From Vespa crabro (taxonomy: Eukaryota > Arthropoda > Insecta > Hymenoptera > Vespidae), in assembly GCF_910589235.1 (NCBI RefSeq), contig NC_060979.1:1240001-1304000 (forward strand): a stretch of DNA of 64,000 bases, given 5' to 3'. The translations under genes were made by a program, and so were the position numbers. Shown piece after piece: positions 38,920 to 49,491 of this stretch (position 1 is its first letter; each line of letters starts with the position of its first letter). The notes beneath the pieces are model-generated. The model saw nothing but the letters and a program-made list of their open reading frames with translations. It made no database searches and had not been told where the DNA came from.

Positions 38920-39343
38920 GCAATTACAATGTTATATAGGTATTAGCATCATTTACCAGAACATATAATAAAAAATCTAGTGGTGTACCTTATACTATTA
39001 ATAACAGTAAAGCAAAAAAATCTGTAGCAGCTTCGCAAGAAGATGTAGAATTTGTAGATGATATTAATTCAGATGAAGAGGAAGATAACATTGATACTGA
39101 TAAAATGATTAAGGTATTTTTAAAGACAAATTTTTTTCTTTTTTTACTTTTTTATGTATTTTGTTTTAATAGAATACGCATTTTTGTATCTGTATATTAT
39201 TAACCGAAGTTATATAATTAAATTTACTGTTACAGGCAAAAAAGCCAACGGCAAAAAATAAAAAAGAAACAGAGAAAAAAAGTAGTGATAAACCTTCCAC
39301 CAAACGTGGAAAAGGGAGCAATAAGAAAAATAATTTTTTGTAA
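34188..39343 (+). CDS. RFC1: Replication factor C subunit 1 (large clamp-loader subunit)
   Basis: RFC1 is the large subunit of the complex that loads PCNA at primer-template junctions in the nucleus. Exons read: 34188-34196, 34316-34495, 35032-35262, 35329-35428, 35517-35950, 36136-36315, 36389-36754, 36837-37005, 37094-37309, 37388-37614, 37686-38017, 38102-38320, 38393-38566, 38701-38776, 38940-39113, 39236-39343. All phases fit, giving about 1064 residues (human about 1150). The N-terminus MPRDIRSYF resembles a PCNA-binding box. The BRCT domain spans exons 6-7 (GLSFVITGVLDSLE, TDYLIVGE), residues about 319-400. Walker A GPPGIGKTT lies near 575, Walker B LLMDEVDG near 640, sensor-like CNDRNNPKMRTL near 680. 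Exons 12-13 carry the clamp-loader C-terminal domain (AAESIALGD, WSLLPIQA, SSVIPG). The tail is Lys-rich, likely nuclear-localising. Exon 2 could instead end at 34480 and the exon 11 donor is GTTTGT; both are uncertain. Confidence 0.95.
34361..34425 (+). repeat. In-frame 12-base repeat in RFC1 exon 2
   Basis: About five units of a 12-base word (AAATCTACGGAT and variants) encode a Ser-Thr-Asp/Val-Lys repeat just after the PCNA-binding-like N-terminus. The first units are identical, suggesting recent slippage. Confidence 0.85.
36540..36715 (+). repeat. Degenerate in-frame VKETT repeat in RFC1 exon 7
   Basis: GTGAAAGAAACAACG-like units recur about eight times and encode variants of VKETT between the BRCT domain and the ATPase domain. 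This is a charged linker region in the family. The long open frame on the opposite strand here is a by-product of the repeat. Confidence 0.75.
38873..38914. repeat. AT microsatellite in RFC1 intron 14
   Basis: TA run between exons 14 and 15, just upstream of the acceptor. Confidence 0.9.
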
Positions 39344-41239
39344 GGAAACATATGCATGTATTACATGCCACACACACACATATATATATATATAGCTTGC
39401 CTTCTGCGATTCATTAATGTAAATGTTTTGTTCAAAGTACGATTCATTGCAAACAAGTACAAATCTGTAAGACTTTTAAGTTATATGGTACAGCAGCTCT
39501 GTTGTACACTAAAAATATATATAGTTTCTAAATATTTTTTTCTGACAATATATACAATATAATTAAGAAATTTTAATAACGAACAAATTTCGCGCTTATA
39601 TTTCATAATATTTTATATGTTCTTAAATATTTTGTTCTCATTTTTGTTGTGTATTTTATTATGAATCTTCCTATTGCTAATTCTATTATGAAATTTTTAA
39701 TTATTTAAAATACTGCTATTTTAAAATGAACGATCTCAACGCCACTTTCACTGATTGGATGTTTGTATTTTCATTAACGATCGCTGATTGGGTAATGCCC
39801 TTGTCCCTCTCAAATGTGCCAACATCACTCTAGTGATTATACTTATCGTTAGTTTTACGGATATTTGAAAAAACAATTCATTTGTTTTTTATTTGAACTT
39901 TTTTTTAAATATTTAAAAATAATTAATTATAACAAAAGTAATTTAATTTTTCAAGATTTTTAATAGTTATATATTTTTCTTTTTACTTGTTAAAATTAAA
40001 TTACCCTAGAACATTACTTACCAAGTTCAATTGCTCGAAAATGTATTTTTTACATTGAATGAAAATAGTATATCCGTATATCTATTTTTATTGTAATAAT
40101 CAATAAAAAATAAATTAAAAAAAAAAAATGTTGTAAATCTGTTCTTGAAAAAAGTGAATCTTTATTTCTTTCATCATGAATAAGCTAATCTGAAATTAAT
40201 ATTGATTCTTATGCTCTTTGAGCATATAAAATTATTAAGAAAGTATATAATATCGCCATTGTAGTAATAGTCCAGTTTTTATTCAAATATAATTGTAACA
40301 AGAAAATGTATAACGTTATATTGTACATTATTATATTCCTTTTTGCAAAAGATATGCATTTTAAATACGCACAGTTCCTTTCACTTATGATTCTTTCATC
40401 GTTTATTTTAAAAGAAATAATTTCAATACTTGACGCTTAATGTTTATCGTTTCTTGAATTATGAGTAAATAAGAATAGATGATTATTCAATATAATTCGT
40501 TGAACAATTATTATTTTTTTTTTCCTTAAAAATGTCTCGTTGATCTAGATTTACAAAAAAGATATAATCTTTTTGTTTCTGATTTCTTTTCGAGGATATA
40601 TTCTAATAAAATTTTATTGATTTGTAATCAATTACATTACTTTCATTTTATATATATCTTCACGTTCAGATATAAGTATAATTTCGTATATTTAGAATAT
40701 AATAGAATAAAAAAATACTGATCAATCAGTTTTATTAGTTGATCATTTTAAAACTGGCTTAACCAGTTCTTCATACAAAAGATCGTATTATTCGAAATAT
40801 TTCGAATTTTATTGAAAAAAAAATGTACGAGCACATTTTTAAAATGTTAAACTTTCGAAATATGAAATATGAAAGAGTCTTTTTTTTTTAATTTTTAAAT
40901 CAACCGAGATACTTTAATTAAAACGTAGGTGTATATGATATACAAATATGTACATATATCTACATGTACGTATATATCTTAATAATTTACATGATTGTTA
41001 ATAATACGTAAATGTGGCAACTAAAAAGGATTATTCTTTTTTTTTGTTTTAAATTTTTTATTAGTATTATTATTATTAAGTACACATATCTTTTGTTTAT
41101 GTTTACTAGTTTTACAACACAAATTATCTATTGCATATTTGTATGATGTAAAATAATCGTCATTTATTATTTATTATTTTTTAATTAATTTATTTATTAT
41201 TTATTATTTATTATTTTCTTCGGCAAAAATCAAACGAAT
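39344..41239. other. RFC1 3' flank and intergenic DNA
   Basis: It begins with the RFC1 3' UTR. A promoter-like island at 39741-39850 has two ATTGG boxes (39754-39758 and 39787-39791) and raised GC, but no gene was found on either side that would use it. From 39.9 kb to 41.2 kb only AT-rich DNA was seen. Confidence 0.45.
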
Positions 41240-41870
41240 TATAAAATATCATAGCGCATGAAAATGTTCTTCGCATTAACTAGAATGAAGGATTTTTTTA
41301 TCATTATACAAACTTTTGATTAGTATAATAATTTATATTTGTAAAATATCTTATACTGTGACAAAAATATGATAATGAGATATTACGATTATTCCCTTCA
41401 TTAAAAGATTGCATGGCCTTATGCTCTTCATTATTAAAAAGAGTAAACATTTTTTGCGTTTTTAACGATAATGAATAAAATGATATTTGACATCTCGAAA
41501 TATTAATTAATCATCAATCGTTTATTTATTTATTCGAATCTTTAATTAATCGTCAATTAATTAAAAATATTTACGACAATACCTATAATTTTATAAATAT
41601 TTCGATATGATGATTAATTTTTGATTAATTTTTATCCAAGATAATAATAAATATATATTACAAACGTATGTCCGATAATATTATTATATTTTTTCAATCC
41701 TTCACTCATATTTACCATAGAAAAAATAATAAAAAATAATTGAAATAACTGAAAAAGAAATTTCTACGTGTTTACTTTATTACGACATCACAAATATTAG
41801 AAATCAAAATTATTTAAATAAATATATTATTTACTTATGTAAAGATAATTAACGACGGTCCTAAAATATA
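41240..41870 (-). pseudogene. Odorant receptor 3' fragment (exons 6-8)
   Basis: The three 3' exons of an odorant receptor, recognised against the intact gene at 49.5-51.4 kb. Exon 6 (about 41600-41760) reads NNIIGHTFVIYIYYYLG then a stop where the intact gene has Gln. Exon 7 (about 41360-41500) starts CQISFYSLSLKTQKM and then has a one-base insertion. Exon 8 (about 41240-41290) reads LMRRTFSCAMIFYNS. Intron sequence to about 41870 also aligns. The 5' half is missing; beyond it lie a TA microsatellite, the U2 gene and the mariner. It is a separate gene copy from the 44.7-46.0 kb one, since both contain the same intron 5 sequence. Confidence 0.75.
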
Positions 41871-42065
41871 AAGAATATTAAAAATTTTCAATTTTGAGAA
41901 ATAAATCTGGATGTTAAGGATTGTATCCTTTATTACAAAATCCTAATTTGTAGATAAATGCTTTGTGTATATAAATGATAATATTATAAAACATTTATTG
42001 ACAGTTCAATCAAGTATATTCTGAGAACTATTATGAAATAATACAAATATTTATATATATATTTA

Positions 42066-42117
<52 letters not shown>

Positions 42118-42863
42118 CAATAAAATTTCCAAAAATCTCAATCATAAGTATTTTTAATCTTCATTTTTCATATCTTTTATACTTCAACAGGAAACTAACC
42201 TCACATATTTCATAACAATTTGATATTTGTTTTATTTCACAGATTTTTTTATTGAATCGTAAAATTTCAAATTCTTAAAATTTTTCTAAAGAAAAATTGA
42301 TACCATTAATGTTACTAGAATAAAACTAATAAACAATAAAATTCCAATTTTAATGGTAACATATGATATTGAACGTAATTATTGCAAAAAGATACGAATA
42401 TATGAGTGAAGATAAAACAAATTTATATTTATTTCTCTTTAATCTATTATATTTCTTAAATAAAAATATCTCTCGTTTAAAATGAAATTTTGTAAAATTA
42501 AGAAATAAAAATATGAAGAAAATTACGTTTATATGTATTAAGATCCCTTTTATTTTTCGTCTGTGAAGTTTAGATTTTGTTTGTGAAACATAACGTAGAA
42601 GTATCGTGGCAGTTTCAAATTATCGAATAAATAAAATTATTTTTCATATGTTCTTTTTAACGTTCTATTTAAAAAATATAATTAATTACTATCCTTTATC
42701 TCTTACAGATATATTAAAAATGTGATCTTATTGGCGATCAGCGCTATGAGCGTTCTTTCAAAATGCAATTAACTGACGAAGTTGCCGCAAGGTGTCGCAT
42801 TCTTCTCGTTATCATTTTCCGACATTAAGATGCTTATTATAATGATTTTGAATGATTTTCTTT
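41871..42863. other. AT-rich spacer and U2 5' flank
   Basis: Contains a TA microsatellite (42070-42113) and no recognised coding sequence. The last 60 bases should contain the snRNA promoter element of U2; I did not identify it with confidence. GC rises from about 42770 on. Confidence 0.45.
42070..42113. repeat. AT microsatellite
   Basis: TA run, the longest in the spacer between the odorant receptor fragment and U2. Confidence 0.9.
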
Positions 42864-43049
42864 ATCGCTTCTCGGCCTATGGCTAAGATCAAAGTGTAGT
42901 ATCTGTTCTTATCAGCTTAATATCTGATACGCTGCTCATAGAGCAGCCAGAATATTAGCTAGATTTTTGGAACTTGGCGGAAGGCCGGGGCTTGCTCCGC
43001 CTCTGCCGGGGGTTGAGCCGGTATTGCAGTACCGCCGGATTCAGCCCGT
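42864..43049 (+). ncRNA. U2 spliceosomal snRNA
   Basis: U2 pairs with the intron branch point in the spliceosome. The 5' end ATCGCTTCTCGGCC is canonical, and the branch-point recognition GTAGTA lies in AAGTGTAGTATCTG. ATCAGCTTAATATCTGATA and the Sm site GATTTTTGG follow. The 3' stem-loop CCGGTATTGCAGTACCGCCGG is intact. Length, about 186 bases, is normal. Stem-loop IIa uses a different sequence from the usual one but keeps a seven-pair stem (GCTGCTC with GAGCAGC). The stem I loop seems one base shorter than usual (GGCC-TAT-GGC). The compensated stem argues for a working gene; the short loop leaves room for a recent pseudogene. Confidence 0.9.
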
Positions 43050-43429
43050 CTTAACGAAAATAAAAAATAATTTTTATTTAATATTTTTATTTTAAGGGAC
43101 GTTATTTTACTGTTGATTTTGTAACGCTTTTTATGGTAATTGATTAAAAGAGACGTTATAATTAACATCTGATTTTTGGGTAAAAATGTCATTCATTTTA
43201 TAGGTAGTTTTTTATTTTTATTTCTTTATTTTTCTCGAGTTTTAAGCAGATTTGTTCAATTAACACATTGAATATCGTTGGGGTCACCGATGACCGGCCT
43301 CGATTTGGGTATAGTGCCGTGGATGCCACCGGCGATGCGACGTATAGTGAAATAAATACATAATTGGGGTAAACATCTCGATCCAATACATTTTTTAAAT
43401 AATACCATTGATTCAGTAATAGTTTAAAT
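43050..43429. other. Spacer between U2 and mariner with GC-rich patch
   Basis: The patch at 43276-43345 is unusually GC-rich (TTGGGGTCACCGATGACCGG, then GCCACCGGCGATGCGACG) and is unassigned. The 5' terminal repeat expected for the adjacent mariner was not found here, so this patch may mark a deletion or replacement junction. Confidence 0.35.
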
Positions 43430-44530
43430 ATGAAGAGCAACAAACAGCATTTTCGTCATATTTTACTTTTTTACTAGAGAAAAGGTAAAAATGCTGTTTA
43501 AGCCAGAAAGAAATTAACTGATGTGTATGGAGATGTATTGACAGTATGACAATGGCAGAACTGGTTTGCAAAATTTTGATCCGGCAATTTTGATGTCGAA
43601 GATGCACCACGTTCTGGAAGGCCGGTTGAAGCTGATAAAGACACGATAAAGGCATTAGTTGATGCAAATCGGCGAATAACAACACGTGAGATCAGTGAGA
43701 GGTTGAATTTATCAAATTCAACTGTTTATGACCACTTGAAAGGTCTGGGTTTAACCTCGAAGCTTGGTATATGGATTTCCCATGTTCTTACGGAGAGAAA
43801 TTTGTGTTTTAGCGTTGACGTCTGTGATTAGCTTCTCAAACGTCACGAAAATGATCCATTTTTGAAGCGCATCATTACTGGGGACGAAAAATGGGTTGTA
43901 TATAACAATGTCAAACTCAAGAGATCATGGAGCAAAAAAGATGAACCGGCTCAAAGCATTTCCAAAGTCAATATTCATCAATAGGTGATGCTGTCTGTTT
44001 GGTGGGATTTTAAAGGAATCGTTTTTATTTCTTTGAGATTTTACCGGATAAAACAACAATTAATTCGGAAGTCTACTGTCATCAGCTGGACAAACTGAAT
44101 GATGCACTTCAACAGAAAAGGCCAGAATTAATCAACAGAAAAGGTATAGTGTTCCTCCAAGATAATGCGAGATCTCATACAAGTTTGGTCACTCGCCAAA
44201 AGCTTTTACAGCTTGAATGGGATACAATGCCACACCCACCATATTCTCCAGATCTGGCACCTTCGGTTTATTATTTGTTCCGGTTACTGCAAAATTTTTT
44301 AGACGCTAAAACCTTCACTTTAAATGAGGAAGTCAAAAACCACCTCGATCAATTTTTTGCCAGCAAAGACCAAAAATTTTATGAGCGTGGAATCATGCTA
44401 CTACCAGAAAGATGGCAAAAGGTATTGGACCAGAATGCCCAATATATAATTTAATAAAATATTCGTTCATTATACAAAAATTGTCTTTTATTTTCACAAA
44501 AAAAAAACGAAATTACTTTCCGAACAACTC
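43430..44530 (+). mobile_element. Dead mariner element with transposase remnant
   Basis: Mariner transposases cut and paste at TA sites. The frame from ATG 43430 to the stop at 44454 is about 341 codons, normal for mariner. It has WFAKFRSGNFDVEDAPRSGR near the N-terminus, ITGDEKW (first catalytic Asp), FLQDNARSHTS (second) and HPPYSPDLAPSVYYLF, where the third catalytic Asp of the DD34D triad is Val. Three in-frame stops (43475-43477, 43829-43831, 43982-43984) and one frameshift near 44028 also kill it. The right terminal repeat, read inward, is AGTTGTTCGGAAAGTAATTTCG, ending near 44530. The left repeat was not found. It inserted in intron 5 of the odorant receptor pseudogene to its right, whose alignment resumes at about 44540. 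Confidence 0.92.
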
Positions 44531-44749
44531 ATTAAATATCTTTTGTAAATGTATTACTTACGTAAAGATAATCAACGATTATAATAAACACCCAGAAAAA
44601 TACAATGAACAGAAAAATTTTCCCATAAAACAATATTATTAAGTTGACAAAACTTGGAGATTGAAAATAACGAAAGATATATAATATTATTATTAGTAAT
44701 TAACACTTGTATGTACAAATTAGAAAAAGTTCAAAATTGAATACAAACT

Positions 44750-45956
44750 TGATGGCGTTATCATAGAATTTTATGACATTAATGATCCACTCGTACTCCT
44801 GAAATATTGGAAATTTCCTTATAGAAACACGATAGAAATTATGTTGGTTATTTTTAAATGGTTTCTCTATCATCCAACTATGAAAAATAAAAAAAAGAAA
44901 ATATTATATAAATTAGACAAGAAGAAAAGAAAAAGAAAACTTTTAATCGGAAATATTTATTTCGTCTTATCAATTAATTACTTACGCGACGGTATCAAAT
45001 AGTGCGCAGGCATGCTGTACAATTGATACGAACATAGAACTGTAGGCAATTCTTACCGTGCATATGATAGTTAATAATGCGCATTAGAAAAAAATGCCAA
45101 ATAATAATGCATTTTCGTTCATTCGAAAAATAATCATTACGAATTAGCAACACTAATTCAGTTTCATTGATGACACCAAAAATATACGTAAGAATACATA
45201 CAACCGATGGTAACATTAAAAAGGTAATATACAGATAAAAAGCAACTGAAAGAATAAAAGCACTTAATTATATTATTCGAATAATAGTATATCTTTTTTC
45301 TTTTTTCTTTTTTCTTTTTTCTTTTCTTTTTTTTTTTTACTTGCGATTATTATTGTACATAGTCTGCTACGATTCCCGTATCTTTTTAAGATCATTAATT
45401 CCAGCTTGTTCGCCAGTTTATCCCAATCGCATTTAATGTTATATAAAATTTTCTTCATCTGAAAGTTTCATTGATTTTTGTCAATCATGCGTGTTTGTCA
45501 TTTTTAATTTGAATGAATTGATTTAGTCAAATTAGTACCGACAATTGCAGCATTCAAAAATAAGTTGTAATAACAGGATGCGTAAGATAAACAAGGTAAG
45601 ACAATTTTCATTATTTTGATGATCGGATCTACCTTCAGTTCTGACGTGAAGAGTAAATAAATCTAAAGCCCAATCAGTTGTTATTGATATTTAATAATTG
45701 GATATTCATTGATACATAAATCTAGCTAAATCATAATCGAGCTAATTTTTTTAATCATAAATCATTATAAGCTAGAATCAGATTATGACATACCTGCGAA
45801 AATAATCTTACGGTTATAATAAAGTTTAAAAAACAAACGTAAACCAGATACTTTAATGATGTTTCATAATAACAAATGCCGAATTAATTTAAAAAATCGA
45901 AAATTGTAAGCATAGTACTCATTTTCGAAATACCACTCGACGTTCTTCGAAGTCAT
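44750..45956 (-). pseudogene. Odorant receptor pseudogene (exons 1-5)
   Basis: Tandem sister of the intact receptor 5.45 kb to the right. Exon 1 45794-45956 (MTSKNVEWYFENEYYAYNF start) carries a one-base insertion after FRFFKLI. Exon 2 45543-45662 (IYLLFTSELK) and exon 3 45341-45458 (MKKILYNIKCDWDKLANK) are open. Exon 4 44986-45245 (LPSVVCILTYIFGVINETEL) changes frame in its second half and recovers as VQHACALFDTVA. Exon 5 (about 44750-44880) has stops. Exons 6-8 are absent: sequence beyond intron 5 is the mariner. The last intact-looking block (HACALF) shows the receptor family clearly. Confidence 0.88.
45291..45340. repeat. Polypyrimidine tract at OR pseudogene intron
   Basis: Repeated TTTTTTC units on the plus strand next to the exon 3 donor of the minus-strand pseudogene; on that strand it is an A/G tract right after the donor. 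Confidence 0.7.
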
Positions 45957-47297
45957 ACTAATACCTCTTATGACTCACTAATCTCAACTGACTTCAATAC
46001 CATGCCCATTATTTCAATCAAGTATTCTAAGTACTCCTTTTAAATAAATAAATTTTTAGAATGATAAACGTAAAGATACAATTGTAAAAATTCTATCGAA
46101 ATGGCAGAAAATTTTTTTTTTTTTTTTCTTTTTTTCTTTCCCATAACAATAATTCATATCAATATCTATAGACTATTATTTTTTCTCTTTTACGTCCAAT
46201 TTGTACGTATACAATTGAACGGATGTTTATTTTTAGCTATTATGTTATTATTTGTCATTTACTTCTTACATTGTCGATTATTTTCTTTCTTTCACGAAGG
46301 ACATGCACATTGCGTGTGCAGGCACTTCCTCATTTCATTCTCTCGCAGTATTATTTTGCTTCTCGAAGTTGACGCATTTGTTCGGAAAGAAATGCGAATA
46401 CTCGACGCGTTAGTATTATTTTATATTGTTTATTATATTTATCAGTGTATAAAAAATCATTACTCATAGGAGAGACAATTCTTGTCTACTTAACATCATA
46501 TAATATTGCAATACATATGATGATCGGCAAGAGTAAAAAAACTTGAAGAGGATCGAGTTCATTTTTGAAAAGCAATTATTTCGGTAATTATCCTAATTAT
46601 TCTTATTATTAAAACATTGTTGACTGGCAGTTTTACGCAAAAGTTATCTCATGTCATCGGCTATTATTTCGTAATTAAACGTGAAAGTGAAACAATTCAA
46701 ATAAATTAAAAATTCTATCGTTTTCGTGATTTAATATCAGTTTCATAAAAGTCTTAATCTTTCGATAAATTATCACTTTTCAATTCATTACAATTTATTT
46801 CAACAATCGTTCGGAAATCGTTCGAGTATAATTCATTGAAAAATTCTTCACCGTCAGTTCCGTCATGGTTGAAATTTTTGTAATAGTAAAGTTGTAATAA
46901 AAATCTGAAAAGTAACAAAAGTATTTTTTATTTTTTTATTTTATTTTATTTTTTTTTTTTTTTATAATAAAGCGAACGCGTTTAAATACGATAAACAAAG
47001 CTTTTGCAATATTTTATACTGTTCCTTTTCACAAATTGAAATAACATAAGTAAACACGATTTGTTAATGTCAATGTTATCTTATATCAATTCTTTGCGAA
47101 AATCTTTGCACATTGAGAGAAAAAGTTTTATATTTTTTTACGAGTTCATTATTAGTTCAGTTTTTTTCCTTTTTTTTTTTCGAAAGAGTACTATTATCGT
47201 TATCAAGTACATCGTTGTCAAATACAAAATAATAGGGAGGTATTTTTCTATGCTTTCGACTTTTTTTAGTTTTGTTTGTTTAGTTTAGTTTTGTTTT

Positions 47298-47336
<39 letters not shown>

Positions 47337-47810
47337 ATGCTTATATAATATAAAATATTACATAATTTAATTGATTTATTTACGTATTTGTTATATATCA
47401 GGATTCAGAAATACTGTTACCATCAAATAAATGCGATATATAAAATTAATTTTTTTCTAATATCTTTCATTAACAGAGCGAATACTGATTGTACAAATTT
47501 TATGAAGTTGACTAATAAAAAAGATATTATTTTTAAAAATTATATTTATTATTGGAATATCGTAAAACGCTCTAAGCTATTGTTCTACGAATTGATCGTA
47601 AATATGACAAAAGAATTATTTTTTTGTACGACAGAGTACATCGTTTAAGTAGAAACTGTATATAAGTTTTATTTTCCTTTTAAATTGTGTTTGAAATTAT
47701 TTTTATCTTATCGCAAGAAACAAAGTAGGGATATATCATATCAATTGATGAACTATTATATTATGGATTAATATCTCTGTTAGTTACACTCTATAGTGTC
47801 TTATTATTAA
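45957..47810. other. Odorant receptor 5' flank, duplicated unit A
   Basis: The flank aligns with 51.4-52.65 kb at an offset of about 5.45 kb, shrinking to 4.9 kb. It includes the conserved upstream block (46301-46380), a T-rich tract and a TA run (47303-47334). Open frames here show no family features. Confidence 0.55.
46301..46380 (-). promoter_or_regulatory. Conserved odorant receptor upstream block A
   Basis: On the plus strand: CATGCACATTGCGTGTGCAG, then GCACTTCCTCATTTCATTCT, then CTCGCAGTATTATTTTGCTT. The same order occurs at 51752-51830 and, inverted, at 63500-63590. It lies about 345 bases upstream of the pseudogene start codon. Confidence 0.65.
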
Positions 47811-48629
47811 CACTTAGCGTTGCACGCGAGTATTGCCTACCAACAACTCCCGGCATATTTTTGGAGCGGAGCGCCTGAGCTAAAGGAAGTCTTATTTTGA
47901 GCGGAAAAGATTACACGTCCTTGTGAATCCATTTGATTTTATTTATTTTATAAACATGCATTTTCCTATTGTAAATAAAAGATAAATTAAAAATTTTGTA
48001 ATTCACCGTGGTGTAATATCTTTGGAAAAAATCTTCCATGTGCATTCTGGGTTTACTTGGGCAAGTGTCACAGTAATCACTTGGTTGACGTCTGTCATCC
48101 ATTTGTTTCCTTTTAGAGTACACAATGCAATCCCTCTTTGCATCTTTTCTCATTATGTGAATTATTTTCCGTTTAGTCTGATTTCAGAAATTGATGTAGA
48201 AACACTTGTTCTATCGTGACAAAAATCTCCTACGAATTGATCGATTAAAATTGTTCTATACTGTAACTGCGTCAATGCTTTCACATTTTTATTGTGCTCT
48301 ACAGTTTTATAGAGAATGTATGAATTCCCATCACCACTTAAGCGATTTTCTCAAAAAGCAATAACTAGTGGCATATTGATCAGCTCGATCAACTCTACCC
48401 ATCCTTATTTATCGCTAGCTATAGAAAAAGTCTAAAAATGGTTTAATCGTAATTAATCGTATAGATTTAGCACGTTTTAACTAAAGATAACAATTGCCAA
48501 AATCGACGATAACGTAGCATCTTAAGCGTAATCACAATGCTAAAAACATTTTGCTCTACAGCTGGAGCCTTCGGAATTACGGAATAAATGACAAATGTCT
48601 CCATAGCGGAGCCAACGAAGCGCTGAGGG
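47811..48629 (-). mobile_element. TTAA-flanked internally deleted piggyBac element
   Basis: An 819-base element between TTAA (47807-47810) and TTAA (48630-48633), the hallmark of piggyBac. Left end CACTTAGCGTTGCACGC; right end read inward CCCTCAGCGCTTCGTTG; these are short imperfect inverted repeats. On the minus strand it keeps the transposase C-terminus: a fragment up to SEIRLNGK, a frame break, then a Cys-rich tail (DCIVYSKRKQ, DYCDTCPSKP). Most of the catalytic domain is missing. It interrupts odorant receptor flank sequence that is continuous in the sister unit near 52.65-52.74 kb, so the insertion is younger than the receptor duplication. Confidence 0.88.
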
Positions 48630-49491
48630 TTAATAAAGGAAGGAAATTTCTATTTTAACATCAGGGAATTTTACCAAAATAATAAATCTTTATCTTTCTA
48701 TCGAGAGTTATATATAGAAATTGATTTCTACTTTACCGACTATCGATAAAAATGTTCCTTTTTTTATCGATTGTTGATAAGTTAATATATTACACATTAT
48801 TTCCTTGATTCATAGAGTACATATATGTAGGTAAATATTTGGTTGACCGGAAAATAATGTCGCTTTCTTAAATTAAATTCAAACGAATAAATTTTTAACA
48901 AGTTTTTATTTTTAATCACAATCAAATATCGACATGCGCAGAAACGACATTACTTTCCGGTCCACCTAATATATGTGTCACGAAATATATATATATAGAT
49001 AATGCGGCGCGAAAATAAAAATGAAGTAGAATGGTAGAAAAAGTAAGGTGAACTTAAACGAAGAAATATAAATTTGCATTTAAAACATCGATCTAGATCT
49101 AAATTTTCAGATATTTTTAGTTGTATGATTGGATCTTATTAACAAAACTCATAAAAATATCCTCTGTTTGTTATCAGTGAAGAAATTAGATCAATTGTAA
49201 TATGGATATTAAATTTTTTTTTTTTTATAAATATTTTTCGATTTACGTGATAGATATAGACAAGATTTGTGCGAGAGAAGGAAATAATTTTTCTTCTAGT
49301 TATTTTCAAAATCCGATTAAATTAAATATCGATTAAATTAACAAAATACTAAAGATATTAAAAAAAAATGAGTCATCACCATCGGATTTACACTATACTT
49401 AATATTTTCAATCTATCAAGGAAAAATCATTGTATTTTTATATCCCAAAATATACGAAATATATTATTATCAGTATCTTATTTCGTTAAAT
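48630..49491. other. Spacer between OR units
   Basis: From 48640 to 48830 it aligns with 52740-52940 (blocks such as TTTCTACTTTACC and GATAAGTTA(A/G)TATATTACA), continuing the duplicated flank. A mariner MITE follows at 48838-48969. The rest is AT-rich 3' flank of the intact receptor. Confidence 0.5.
48838..48969. mobile_element. 132-base mariner-type MITE
   Basis: Terminal inverted repeats of about 28 bases: left starts TTTGGTTGACCGGAAAATAA, right read inward TTAGGTGGACCGGAAAGTAA, both continuing TGTCG. TA lies directly outside each end (48836-48837 and 48970-48971), as expected for a mariner target duplication. There is no coding capacity. The core CGGAAAGTAAT is shared with the end of the mariner at 44530, but the two differ enough to be different families. 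Confidence 0.88.

Noticed and set aside
42959..43192. Open frame antisense to U2
   Set aside because: It overlaps the snRNA; Pro/Ala richness comes from the GC of the 3' domain.
46101..46469. 122-codon frame upstream of the receptor pseudogene
   Set aside because: It begins in a T run and overlaps the conserved receptor flank. The sister flank at 51.6 kb does not keep the frame open, so it is not a gene.
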